Made by a program: the position numbers and the translations under genes | Origin: Diplonema papillatum | Taxonomy: Eukaryota > Euglenozoa > Diplonemea > Diplonemida > Diplonemidae | DNA length: 64,000 nt | Assembly (NCBI GenBank): GCA_030068145.1 | Contig: JAPJBO010000076.1 | Location: 248,001-312,000, forward strand | Direction: 5' to 3' | Notes under the pieces: model-generated | Told to the model about the DNA's origin: nothing | Database searches by the model: none | Seen by the model: the letters and a program-made list of their open reading frames with translations, nothing else | Part shown: piece after piece, positions 8,734 through 18,460 of the stretch | Position numbering within the stretch: the first letter of the stretch is position 1 | Layout: every line of letters begins with the position of its first letter

Positions 8734-9455
8734 CGCGAGGGCCTGCTCCCGGAGCGTCTGCTTGCGGTGCGCGTATTCTAGCTCGGTGCTCGTCGACGAG
8801 AACTGGCTGAACTTGAGGAGATCCGGAGAGGTTTCCTTCGCCGTCGACGCGGCGCTGAAGCTGCAGGCGGCGGCGGCGGAGCCCGAATCCGACAGCGGGC
8901 TCGCGCCCCCCCCTTGCGCGTCGGCCGCCATGACGCGCGCCGTTTTGAACCCGGACAGCAGCACCCGGCTGCCGTCGAACACGATCGCATCGGGCGAGAT
9001 GTCGACTTGGTGCACGCCGGACGCGAAGACCGCCAGCAGCTGGTCCACCAACGACCCCAGCCACTCCACCACTTGCCCCATGGCCGGCGGCGGGACGCGG
9101 CTGAACGCGCCGGCGAGGGTGCCGTCGAAGTGCTCGAACACCAAGAAGGGCACGTACTCGTAGTGGGAGGCCCGCTTCACGTAGCGGTGCTCCTTGCCCA
9201 GGCAGGTGTGCAGGTTCGCCCGGCGGGGGCAGCGGCGCTGGAGGTGCTCGTGCACCCTCCACTCTTCGTCCTGCGCCGCGACCGTGTCCGCTTGCTTCCA
9301 CGCGGACCGGACGCACACGTCGCGGTCCTTCACCACTTTCAGCTTGCTGATGTTCAACCCGTTCGTCCACGCAAGCCGGGGGCACGGTATCTCGCCAGCG
9401 TCGAGCTTCCGGCTCCTCCTCGTCGTATCCGGCTCTGTATTGTGCAGAAGGCAGG
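8734..9455 (-). CDS. Pseudokinase exon (N-lobe to activation segment)
   Basis: Seen: an open minus-strand frame of about 240 codons ends at a GCG/GTATGA donor. Readable parts are NISKLKVVKDRDV, DEEWRVHEHLQRR, a hinge-like FLVFEHFDGTLAGAF, and GVHQVDISPDAIVFDG followed by LLSGFKTARV. Known family: these align with VFEY..GGTL, HRDIKPDNI and DFG of protein kinases. Here HRD is QVD, the catalytic-loop Lys and Asn are Ser and Ala, and DFG is SGF, so this should be a pseudokinase like that of RNase L. A long Ser/Ala-rich activation segment ends with SPDLLKF and LREQALA. The upstream boundary is uncertain because 75-bp repeats begin at 9454. Upstream N-lobe exons were not found. Confidence 0.6.
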
Positions 9456-9889
9456 TTGCTCAAGGGTTTCCTGCAAAGCAGGTGCTCATACGAGTACATA
9501 ATGTGACCATACGAGGCGGTGCAAAAGAGGTTGCTCAAGTGTTTCCTGCAAAGCAGGTGCTCATACGAGTACATAATGTGACCGTACGAGGCGGTGCAAA
9601 AGAGGTTGCTCAAGTGTTTCCTGCAAAGCAGGTGCTCATACGAGTACATAATGTGACCATACGAGACGGTGCAAAAGAGGTTGCTCAAGTGTTTCCTGCA
9701 AAGCAGGCGCTTTTACGAGTACATAATGTGACCACTCGACGCGATGCAAAAGAGGATTTCTCAAGTGCAAAGCAGGTGCTTATCCGAGTGCCTATACGAG
9801 AAGTGTGCCAGGTGACCATACAAGGCGGTGCAGAAGAGGATTTCTCAAGTGCAAAGCAGGTGCTTGTACGAGTGCTGATACGACAACTT
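9454..9889 (+). repeat. 75-bp tandem repeat, then shorter variants
   Basis: Four copies with a 75-bp period start at 9454, 9529, 9604 and 9679; diverged shorter copies run to 9889. Each unit contains TTTCCTGCAAAGCAGGTGCT, the same hairpin-bearing 3' end found in the dispersed elements of this window, so the array looks like a local expansion of that element end. Confidence 0.9.
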
Positions 9890-10069
9890 GCCCCATGGCT
9901 GGTGGCGGGCCGCGGCTGAACGCGCCGGCGAGGGTGCCGTCGAAGTGCTCGAACACCAAGAAGGGCACCTACTCGTAGTGGGAGGCCCGCTTCACGTAGC
10001 GGTGCTCCTTGCCCAGGCAGGTGTGCAGGTTCGCCCGGCGGGGGCAGCGGCGCTGGAGGTGCTCGTGCA
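9890..10069 (-). pseudogene. Partial copy of the pseudokinase exon
   Basis: This 180-bp stretch repeats 9072-9254 (hinge region) with few changes. One substitution turns the HYEYVP segment into HYE-stop-VP on the minus strand, so the copy is not coding. It is bracketed by the same short repeats (ending in AAGCAGGTGCTTATACGAG) that lie beside the source exon, which suggests it moved or was copied together with them. Confidence 0.8.
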
Positions 10070-10205
10070 GGGTTTCTCAAGTGCAAAGCAGATGCTAATA
10101 CGAGTGCTTATACGAGTATGTAATGTGGTGTGCCACGGATACCATACAAGGCGATGCAGAAGAGGGTTTCTCCAATGCAAAGCAGGTGCTTTTTACGAGT
10201 ATGTA
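10070..10205 (+). repeat. Further copies of the element-end repeat
   Basis: Two diverged units with TTTCTCAAGTGCAAAGCAG and TGCTTATACGAG motifs continue the 9454-9889 array beyond the inserted pseudokinase fragment. Confidence 0.75.
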
Positions 10206-11077
10206 TGTCGAACGAGCGTTCAAAAACCCCCCATCAATTCTGCATGGGCGCGGCGAAAAGGTGAACAGAAACGTACCACGGCGGGTGACCCCCTTTCGGC
10301 GCTCTGTGTGCAGCATGAGAGAGCCGCCCAGAACATCGGTGCGCCGCAAAGTGCCCTTCCTGCGCAGCCGCGGCCGGGATACCCCGGCTGCCTTCTCATC
10401 GTAAGCAGCGGCCAGCGGATTAACCTGCGTCGTTGTTTTTTGTGTTTCCGACGATCCCGTGGGACGTACAGATTGGTGTCTTTCGACCTTTGTTTGTTTG
10501 TGAGGTTCAGCTTTTTTTTTTTTACATAAGCGCAGGGCCTTATATATAAAAATTCCTCCCACGTAACTGTCCATAAGTTGCTCGGAGTTACTAAAAATCC
10601 CAGTTGCGGCACAACTGCACGTTTATACAACCGACAGGGTGCACCTCTTTGTGGTTGTCACTACTGTCCATCACAGAGACTGTCCTTCGGGAAGCAAAAG
10701 AGCCATGCGAAGAAGGCGAGTGTTGGGGTACTGTAGCAGTGTGCCGGATCATTCAAGAACACTTGGCAGTCAGCAACAGCAGGGCGGACAGCTGCAGTCT
10801 TCGCTTTCTTGGCAACATGTCATGAAACAATACACAAGCCAGAAATACCAGCGCCGCAGGCGCGGAAAATTTTTTCAAGCTATTGGGCAAGTCGCAGGTT
10901 CCTAAATTGAGGCTGTACGTTGCTTCAACGATGATCCAAAGGTGCAGTAACCGGTGCTGTGTACTGCTAGTGTGACTGCTGTACTGTAGCACTACTACCG
11001 GGCCCCTCAGCCAGGGCATTCTGTGCTTTTTTTTTTTTGGTTGCTCGGGCTTGGTCCGAGCACCAGACCCATATATA
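10206..11077. other. No gene recognised
   Basis: Short open frames exist on both strands but none is protein-like. T and A runs occur at 10511-10521 and 11027-11037. Confidence 0.5.
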
Positions 11078-11370
11078 AGCCACTGATAAGCGCCAGCTTG
11101 AAAAGAAATGCTCGACGATGCTGCCCGACAAAGAACAGAAGGGATCCGAGGTACTGTAACTACCAAACCACGTGTTGAACGGACGTGAGGTCATGCGGGT
11201 CTACCCCTACACGACAAATCACACAAACACAACAGGTCAAAAGTCCTGAGTGAGAAAACAACACACGGTGATGTAAGCGAAGAACAAATCAGATTATGTT
11301 TGTATTGTATTTGCCCCTTACCTCTATATTTCCCCCCTTCCATTCGGAGTCGAAGCAGCTACGTCGAGTA
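11078..11370 (-). mobile_element. Dispersed element, long class (copy B3)
   Basis: Full-length reverse copy. On the minus strand it begins ATACTCGACGTAGCTGCTTC and ends GCTGGCGCTTAT. It gives the clearest 5' end of the long class, and that start matches the short-class start. Confidence 0.85.
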
Positions 11371-11389
11371 TTTCTTTTTTGGGCAAATT

Positions 11390-11560
11390 ATCTTATAGCC
11401 ACCCGGTATTTTCAATATTCCCTTATAGCCACGAAAAAAGAATTTTATTCCCTTATAGCCACGAAAAAAGAATTTTATTCCCTTATAGCCACGAAAAAGA
11501 ATTTTATTCCCTTATAGCCACGGAAAAAGAATTTTATTCCTGGAGAGCCACCTACTCCTG
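11390..11560 (+). repeat. 30-bp minisatellite, forward arm
   Basis: About five units of CCCTTATAGCCACGAAAAAA plus GAATTTTATT. The same unit occurs reversed at 12005-12130, so the two arrays form a large inverted repeat with a ~445-bp interior. Confidence 0.9.
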
Positions 11561-12004
11561 TTCGTGTTCATAGGGTGCCCACCCCTCGCAAGATCAGTCT
11601 AAAACTATGTTCCTACCTCCACGAGAGTTCTGAGGAGGATACCCCTGTCGTCCCCATACATCGTGAGGCTTGCTGCCTGATTTCCGATCATAAAATTGGT
11701 CCTTTGCATTCTAGCGTTATTTGTGGATTAGAAGGTCGGTATTTTAAAGTCTCCATTCTATCCGAGGGAGAGGGAGGGGATGCAAAATGCAGTTCAGACT
11801 GAAATAGAAGGAACACACACTTATCCGTTTCTTGACCTACGATGCCGTGTTATGAAAACTATTGAGGGGCCCCTTCACAGGGGAAAACTCCCCTTGAAAC
11901 CACGACTCAGAGGACCCTTGCCGTTGATATCTTAAAGCCAGGACTTAGTGTCTGGTGCAACCAGGACTGGTTGACTTGTCTGGTTGGGTGGTACAGGCTG
12001 TCCA
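11561..12004. other. Interior between inverted minisatellite arms
   Basis: No gene seen. It could be the interior of a foldback element bounded by the 30-bp arrays; I found no target-site duplication to confirm this. Confidence 0.4.
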
Positions 12005-12130
12005 GGCTGGTCAGGGAATAAAATTCTTTTTTCGTGGCTGTAAGGGAATACAATTCTTTTTTCGTGGCTATAAGGGAATAAAATTCTTTTTTCGTGGCTA
12101 TGAGGGAATAAAATTCTTTTTCCGGGCAGG
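12005..12130 (-). repeat. 30-bp minisatellite, reverse arm
   Basis: Four units of the complement of the 11390-11560 repeat (AATAAAATTCTTTTTTCGTG). Confidence 0.9.
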
Positions 12131-12249
12131 CTAGTTTTGGGGTGGCTCCCTGGGAGGGACAGGGGCGGGGTTGTCACGCCTTAGCAGTCCCAGGGCCTCT
12201 CCCCTCCCACCTATATGTGTTCTCGCTGTCATCGCTACCGCGCTGACAT

Positions 12250-12251
<2 letters not shown>

Positions 12252-12307
<56 letters not shown>
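12252..12307. repeat. (GA)n microsatellite
   Basis: About 27 GA units with one interruption. The same flanking sequence (ACGAGTTGGAGTGCAGGGAC) follows a shorter GA run at 47663. Confidence 0.95.
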
Positions 12308-12500
12308 CGAGTTGGAGTGCAGGGACCATCTCTCCGAGGAGTTTCTGGTCGCCTCAATACTGCCACGTACTTCTAAGGCGGGCGTAGGTAGTTCCGTCGG
12401 AGGCGCAGTGCGGGCCGCGGCCCCGTCACAGGGTGACGGCGTCGGTGTTGACACAACCGGGGCCGATCTGGCAGGCGGGCGAGCCCGTTTTCGCGGGGGG
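12305..12500 (-). pseudogene. Diverged copy of the basic-protein C-terminus (see 47743)
   Basis: Matches 47683-47870: GAGTGCAGGGACCATCTCTC, GGCGGGCG and GGCAGGCGGGCGAGC blocks in the same order. The minus frame gives KRARPPARSAP and a Pro/Thr-rich stretch. The source frame at 47743-48137 gives ARRARPPARAP. The upstream exon part is absent here. Confidence 0.5.
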
Positions 12501-12869
12501 AAAATGTTTCTTGGGTTTGAAGAGCGCGTGGTGCATGGGGTACTATTAAGAAAAAAAGCACACGTAAAAACGCTCTGCCATAGACGGGGGCGTACTGCGG
12601 ACGGCACATGTGTAGTGAAACCCCCCCTCCCGTCACCTCGAAACCTAACAGTGCATACGAGGGCAATGGGCTTGTTTTGTGTTTCCGGCGAAGACTCGCC
12701 AAGTCAGTTGCCTGCCAGGGCGCTCATTGACGCCAACAGAGCGGACGGTAGGGCTTACTGACGCCGGAAACTTCCGGCACAGTGCAGCCGACGCACCGCA
12801 TATTCACATGGGTCGGCGGAAAGAAATACTTGCTGGTGTTGGTAGGTTTGGTGCCGACACGTACCTAGT
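12501..12869. other. No gene recognised
   Basis: Mixed unique sequence; no feature supported. Confidence 0.4.
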
Positions 12870-13045
12870 ACTTTAGAAGTAACGAATGATATCTAAACCC
12901 TGTAAATGAACACAATTGGTGGACAAGTTTTGTGCCAGCACCAGCGGTAATTCCAGATTGATTCAAGGTACCTCGTGTATTCGACGCCCCCCCCCCAGTA
13001 ATGTTGCTGCTGTTAAAAAGTTCGGGTAGTTGGATCCAGAGCTCA
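12870..13045 (+). rRNA. Degenerate 18S rRNA fragment (530-loop region)
   Basis: Seen: ATGATATCTAAACCCTG, then CAATTGGTGGACAAGTTTTG, GTGCCAGCACCAGCGGTAA followed by TTCCAG, and TGTTAAAAAGTTCGGGTAG followed by TTGGAT. These occur in the order and spacing of eukaryotic small-subunit rRNA, where the universal 530 loop reads GTGCCAGCAGCCGCGGTAA. The changed loop, a C9 run and missing helices show it is a non-functional relic. The rest of the gene is not recognisable on either side. Confidence 0.8.
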
Positions 13046-13690
13046 GGTTGCAAGGTGGCCCAGTTTGCTGGGCATCAGCGTATACTGCTGGTATTCAGAA
13101 CGCTGGGACAAACCCCTCGCATCAAGACCTGTGCTCTATGGACGGTGGTAATGGTGCCTTGCAAGTAAAGATGCCGGAAACCACAACTCAGTGCAGCCGA
13201 CGCACGGCACGAATCCACACTGGGGTGTCAACAAGAAATAGCTGCCGGTGGTGGTACCTGCTCTTATCGCTCACGGGCGGCTCCCGCCTTCTATTGCAGC
13301 GGGGGACTACTCGCAAGGCGTGGCACCATCGAGGCTGAGAGATAAGGCACAATTGGAGCGAACGGGAAACGGGCTGGATGTACAAGAAACGTTGAGGTTA
13401 GAATGCAGAATGTCTGTAGCGACGGCCTGCATGAGTCACTGGGTGACTACCTCTCTTCGATCGTACCGTGTCGTGCTCCACGAAAACGGGCTGGATATAC
13501 AAGAAACGACAACATTTAGGGCATCTACAGGACACAAACGGAAGGCTGGCAGAGGCCCTGCGCCAAAGGCTGCGTGGTGGACTGATCTGGACCGGAACTT
13601 TGAACACTGGTTGGCCCTCATGAAACTCTTCTGGGGCTCAAAACGCGGTACTCGAGTCTCCAGTTGACCATTGAGGCTGGCATCGGCAGG
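13046..13690. other. Unassigned region with short duplications
   Basis: AACGGGCTGGATGTACAAGA (13371) recurs at 13487 with one change. A stretch at 13425-13480 is a reverse, diverged copy of the GACACGGTACGATCGAAGAG segment found in the pectin acetylesterase array at 20857. No gene seen. Confidence 0.5.
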
Positions 13691-13835
13691 CGGTGGGGGA
13701 TTGCAAGAAAGAGTGCTCGGAATGAATATGTGCTCAACACCGCACGGTCCTGTCTGCGCCGTGTTTCGGTCCTATGAGGCGCGGAACCTGAGAGTCTACA
13801 GACTAGTCGGGACAGCGGTGTGAGGCCTGGTTTGT
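13690..13835. repeat. Dispersed repeat G, copy 1
   Basis: GGGGGATTGCAAGAAAG to GACAGCGGTGTGAGGCC. Relatives at 25770-25930 and 29505-29590 share the order of blocks. Confidence 0.65.
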
Positions 13836-13934
13836 CAGGCGGTGGGGGGCGAAAGACACCTTCGGACTAGCACATGACCCGGGCCCACCGTGTCGTGCCG
13901 AGTCTTGGCCCACCCACACATGCGTTCTTGCGTT

Positions 13935-14345
13935 CCTTTTCACGTGTTCGGTGGTACTGCGGGCCCACGGGTCAAGCGGCGGCCGTCTTTACACACTGCC
14001 AAGGGCCAGGTGCAAGTGGCTACTGGTGACTTCAGGTAAAGTGGTTACTGGTCAAGCGACTACAGATCAAATGACTACAGGTCAAATGGCCAAGGCCAAG
14101 TAGCTACAGGTCAAGTGACTACAGATCAAGTGGCTTCAGGTCAAGTGACTACAGGCCAAGCAGCTACAGGTCAAGTGGCTACAGGTCAAGTGGCTACAGG
14201 TCAAGTAGCGAAGGATTTCCCAAGCCGAAGCATCCAGGCGTGGCGTACGGTGGAGCTTGGCGCTTGCACTCAACATGAGCACTTCGTGACATCCGCAGAG
14301 CAGGCGGGGGGTTGTGGCACTGCCTTCTCGAATTATTTGCACACT
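13935..14345 (+). mobile_element. Diverged retroposon family E copy with internal 15-bp expansion
   Basis: Starts CACGTGTTCGGTGGTACTGC and ends CGGGGGGTTGTGGCACTG, both family E blocks. Between them the E motif GGTCAAGTGGCTACC has expanded into a 15-bp minisatellite (about 14020-14215, consensus GGTCAAGTGGCTACA, about 13 units). Confidence 0.75.
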
Positions 14346-14413
14346 GCACGTTGACCCGAGCCGAACCCTGGGTACCACCCGGCGGCCGCGTCTCCGACAG
14401 TTTACATTCGTCG

Positions 14414-14632
14414 TCATGATGCGCTCTCAGGTGCCTGTTGGCTCTCCGCAATGCGAGCCCACAGCCACTGGATTGTCCAAGGCGACGGCGTCGGAGCTGG
14501 AAGAGGAGGGGGCTGTATCAGCAAGGCATTCTCCATGTTCAAATAGTTGACGAACAGTGCCGCTGCTGCGGCTGACGCGAGCGAGACAAAGACCTGTGTG
14601 TGGCGATGCTTGGGATACGTGGCAGGAGGCAC
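14414..14632 (-). CDS. Hypothetical ORF
   Basis: A 72-codon minus frame with an ATG start and PPPLPAPTPSPW and WLWARIAESQQAPES segments. Composition is protein-like, but there is no known domain, no second exon and no conservation evidence in the window. Confidence 0.25.
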   Translation of the reverse strand: MPPATYPKHRHTQVFVSLASAAAAALFVNYLNMENALLIQPPPLPAPTPSPWTIQWLWARIAESQQAPESAS

Positions 14633-14699
14633 GCCTCTTGTCGATAAGCTCTCTCCCGGTTCTAAAAAAAGTACGTGCGCTCGGCTAAGGCCGGCGCGT

Positions 14700-15240
14700 G
14701 GCGAGACTGGAGGCAGCAGTTAAAGTTCGGGCGAAGCTAAGTTCGGGCAATGCTAAGTTCTGGTGAAGCTAAGTTCGAGTGATGCTACGTTCGGGCGTTG
14801 CTAAGTTCTGGTGCTAAGCGCTCAGGCTGCGCTGGTACTACAACGGGGAACAGTAAAGTTCGGGCACGAAGCGAAGTTCTGTCAGGGTGGTAAAATCCGG
14901 GTGAAGCCAAGGTCGGTGCTCGTGCCCAGGGGGGGACACCCCCCCCGGACCCCCCCCCGACCCACCGAGTACGGGAAAATTTTGGTGCTGGTACCCGGGG
15001 GGGGACACTCCTTGGACCCAGGGCGCCCCCCCCGCCGCCCCCCCCGGGGGGCGACGGGGTGACCCAAATACCGCGAGATACTGAGAAACTCCGCAAAAAA
15101 CGCAAATTTCGGGCACATTAGACCCCGGAACGCAACAAACCTCGAAAACAATCCCCGACCGGAAAAATGTCACGGGCGGGGTTCGAACCCGGGCCACCAT
15201 GCCCGAAGGCCTTCGCCCAACCACTCTGCCACCCGTACGC
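14700..15240 (-). mobile_element. tRNA-related SINE with minisatellite tail (copy F1)
   Basis: On the minus strand the head reads GGGTGGCAGAGTGGTT (tRNA A-box-like) and, about 25 bp on, GGGTTCGAACCCC (perfect B box). A body with GTGCCCGAAATTTGCG and GAGTTTCTCAGTATCTCGCG follows, then a tail of AACTTAGCTTCGCCCG-type units that ends AACTTTAACTGCTGCCTC. The anticodon arm is collapsed, so this is a Pol III promoter relic, not a tRNA gene. A C/G-homopolymer-rich stretch (14930-15055) interrupts the body. Confidence 0.8.
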
Positions 15241-15439
15241 TTATCGGCAGGGGAGGAAAAACCTAGCTCCGCACTATAATCCAGTCCAAAAACAATACAC
15301 TTTTTGGCCCGAATAGAGGCTATTCACATTGCATGTTCATAGGACCTCCAGTCTCGAAAAAAGCAAATCCCAAGACGTTCACTTGCACTTGGAACAACTG
15401 CTTGGCTCAGTGCTTGCCTGCCTTCATGGCACAATACCG

Positions 15440-16312
15440 TGACGCACTATCGCGGCACATTATCGTGGCACACTGTCGTGGAACATTATGGTGACACATT
15501 ATCGTGACACACTACCGTGGCACATTATCGTGGCACACTATCGTGACACACTATCGTGACACACTATCGTGACACACTATCGTGACACACTATCGTGACA
15601 CACTATTGTGGCACACTATTGTGGCACACTATTGTGGCACACTATTGTGGCACACTATTGTGGCACACTATTGTGGCACACTATTGTGGCACACTATTGT
15701 GACACACTATTGTGGCACACTATTGTGGCACACTATTGTGGCACACTATTGTGGCACACTATTGTGACACACTATCGTGACACACTATCGTGACACACTA
15801 TCGTGACACACTATCGTGGCTGTCGTGGAACATTATGGTGACACATTATCGTGACACACTACCGTGGCACACTATTGTGACACACTATCGTGACACACTA
15901 TTGTGGCACACTATTGTGGCACACTATTGTGGCACACTATTGTGGCACACTATTGTGGCACACTATTGTGGCACACTATTGTGGCACACTATTGTGGCAC
16001 ACTATTGTGGCACACTATTGTGACACACTATTGTGGCACACTATTGTGGCACACTATTGTGACACACTATCGTGACACACTATCGTGACACACTATCGTG
16101 GCTGTCGTGGAACATTATGGTGACACATTATCGTGACACACTACCGTGGCACACTATTGTGGCACACTATTGTGACACACTATCGTGACACACTATTGTG
16201 GTACACTATTGTGGCTCACTACTGTGGCACACTACTGTGGCACACTACTGTGGCACACTACTGTGGCACACTACTGTGGCACACTATTGTGGCTCACTAT
16301 TGTGGCACTTTC
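15440..16312 (+). repeat. 13-bp minisatellite
   Basis: About 65 units of CACACTATYGTGG/A. Higher-order blocks are visible: the block containing GGCTGTCGTGGAACATTATG recurs at about 15818 and 16101, giving a ~283-bp super-repeat. Frames stay open for 60-80 codons only because the unit lacks stops in some frames. Confidence 0.95.
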
Positions 16313-16560
16313 TTAGGTTGGTGCACTACGCGTGCAGTACTGCTAATTTTCATCAACAATGCATGTGCCAACTGCTAGTTTTCATCATCAACAATGCATG
16401 TGCCAACTGCTACTTTCAGTACGAACAATACATTGGTAACACAAAGAGTGCAGGGGCGCTTCGTTTAGTTTGTGCGTGCAGGTTGATCAATTTTCCCACC
16501 GTTTCAATTCCATGTGAGGAACTCTAATCGACCACCATTACACGCTTGCACACCCGCAAA
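16313..16560 (+). repeat. Diverged family A copies
   Basis: Two ~45-bp repeats of TTTTCATCAACAATGCATGT followed by GGCGCTTCGTTTAGTTTG and GGTTGATCAATTTTCCCAC. Confidence 0.6.
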
Positions 16561-16570
16561 TCCAATACGG

Positions 16571-16716
16571 TAGAGGGGCAAATACGATACAAACACGATC
16601 TGGTTTGTTCTTCACTTACACCACCGTGTGTTGTTTTCTCACTCAGGACGTTTGCTCTGATGCTTGTATGTCTTGTCGTGTAGGGGTAGACCCACATGAC
16701 CTCACGTCCGTTCACG
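16571..16716 (+). mobile_element. Dispersed element, long class (copy B4, 3'-truncated)
   Basis: AGAGGGGCAAATACGATACA to GACCTCACGTCCGTTCACG; the hairpin end is missing. Confidence 0.75.
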
Positions 16717-17729
16717 TGGCTGCGTTTAGAGCCATACTGCTCCGCTGAGCTCTCGTGGGACATGCTCGGTCGTCGGGTGATTTGCTACGAGCCGTGCTTG
16801 CGCTGCGCTTCGCTGAGGCCCGCCCACCAGTTGGCGTACGAAGTGTTTTTGGGTGTTTCCCTCCCTCGTCCGGTGCGCCCACCACTGTAGTTACAGCACT
16901 CGGGGATCCTTTCGGTTCTCAGTCTGGCAGCTTTTGTCGAGCATTTGTAGCATTTATTGAGGTTGAGAGATTCGGTGTTTTTGGGTCTCCGGTTGACCAT
17001 TGAGTCTGGGAGGCGGGTAATACCGTCCAGCCCCTAATTTAAAGGCCAATCAGGGCCTACGCTCCACGTGTGGAACGTGTGGATTTCCACACGTTAATTC
17101 TTTTTGGATTTGTTCCCCCACGTGTGGATCCACAGGTACCACATGTGGATTTTGATTCATTGCACACATGCAGGGGAGTCTAGGCGCACTAGCGGTCAAG
17201 GCCGCACAGCCCAGGTGTCGCCAAGTCCAGTAGCGACGCTATTTTCTTTTGCCGTCGCACATAGGGGTAAAGGTTTTTTTCCCCTCGAACCATAAGCGCC
17301 CACAAGTGGACCACACGTATTTTCTCTGAGACCGAAAACGGAGCGTAAGCCCTGAGGCCAATAATATGCGTGATTTATAATTTATCGGCCGCTAATTTAT
17401 AAATCCTTAACCACTTAAGGACGAACTACCACTATAGGGGTAGTTAATTCAAAAAGGTTCGCGGGTGTCAAGTTCGCGGGTGAGAGGCCAAAGAATGGTC
17501 GAAAGTGGTCGCCGTTTGCTTTATTGGAAAGATCTGACACAAATCTTTGAAATGCGTCCTTCGTCGGGCAGAAATCCTGCTCCGAGCTCTCAACGGATAC
17601 CTGAGGTTTGCTATGGAGCCCGCCCTTTTCCCAAATTAACTCTCCCCCCCCTCCGTCCTTGAGTGGTTAATTATTATTCTCGGCACCACTCCTTGTGGAT
17701 CAATGAACTAATTTCTTTTTTGGCTGCGC
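16717..17729. other. No gene recognised
   Basis: It includes a motif copy at 16945-17020 (GGTCTCCGGTTGACCATTGA), CACGTGTGG-type inverted repeats at 17063-17150 (arms CGTGTGGA/TCCACACG) and a small GAACTACC/GGTAGTT inverted repeat near 17425. No coding frame is convincing. Confidence 0.5.
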
Positions 17730-17893
17730 CGCACAACTACAAAATGGGTCTTTTTTGTTGAACGGTTACGCCCGCCACTAAACCCAGATTTACCTGTGTT
17801 TCGTGTGGGCTACAGCCCATTTACCTTCTTTGATCTATCGCAACTGGCAGTCTCCTCAAGCATTTCCTACAAGCGGGTGCTTATACAAAAAAA
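17730..17893 (+). mobile_element. Dispersed element, short class (copy C5, 5'-truncated)
   Basis: ACTACAAAATGGGTCTTTTT to ACAAGCGGGTGCTTATACAA. Confidence 0.85.
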
Positions 17894-17919
17894 CACCGCG
17901 GCGGAAACCTGCTGCCGGT

Positions 17920-18150
17920 TCAAACAGCACCACCGTGAGGGGGACGGCCTGCGACCACGAATGCTCTTCTGCCCTGCCCACAGATTGGGACGCTGCGGTG
18001 ATTGCACAGCGGGCGGCCTGGAGATCGTGCATTGCTGCCAAAGGCATCACCCACAGAAAAACACAGACCCCCACGCACAGCCTGGGGGAGCAACTGAAGT
18101 AACGTGACACCGGAAGAAGCGTGGACGTCTCTCGTACAGGAAGGCACCAC
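17920..18150 (-). CDS. Possible downstream exon of the 18461-19249 gene
   Basis: Minus frames remain open beyond the CA microsatellite. One reads WVMPLAAMHDLQAARCAITA and another ends RRAFVVAGRPPHGGAV-stop. I cannot tell which, if either, is spliced to the upstream exon, so this is only a candidate. Confidence 0.2.
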   Translation of the reverse strand: MVPSCTRDVHASSGVTLLQLLPQAVRGGLCFSVGDAFGSNARSPGRPLCNHRSVPICGQGRRAFVVAGRPPHGGAV

Positions 18151-18166
18151 GTTAAAACGGGTCCGC

Positions 18167-18450
<284 letters not shown>

Positions 18451-18460
18451 CCACTAAAAC

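Noticed and set aside
8675..9688. 337-codon minus frame
   Set aside because: Arg/Ala-rich shadow of the pseudokinase exon that runs through the 75-bp repeats.
12870..13045. Working rRNA gene
   Set aside because: The 530 loop is mutated and neighbouring helices are absent.
15178..15240. Functional tRNA gene
   Set aside because: A- and B-box-like sequences are present but the anticodon arm and acceptor pairing are broken, and the same head recurs with a common body, so it is a SINE.
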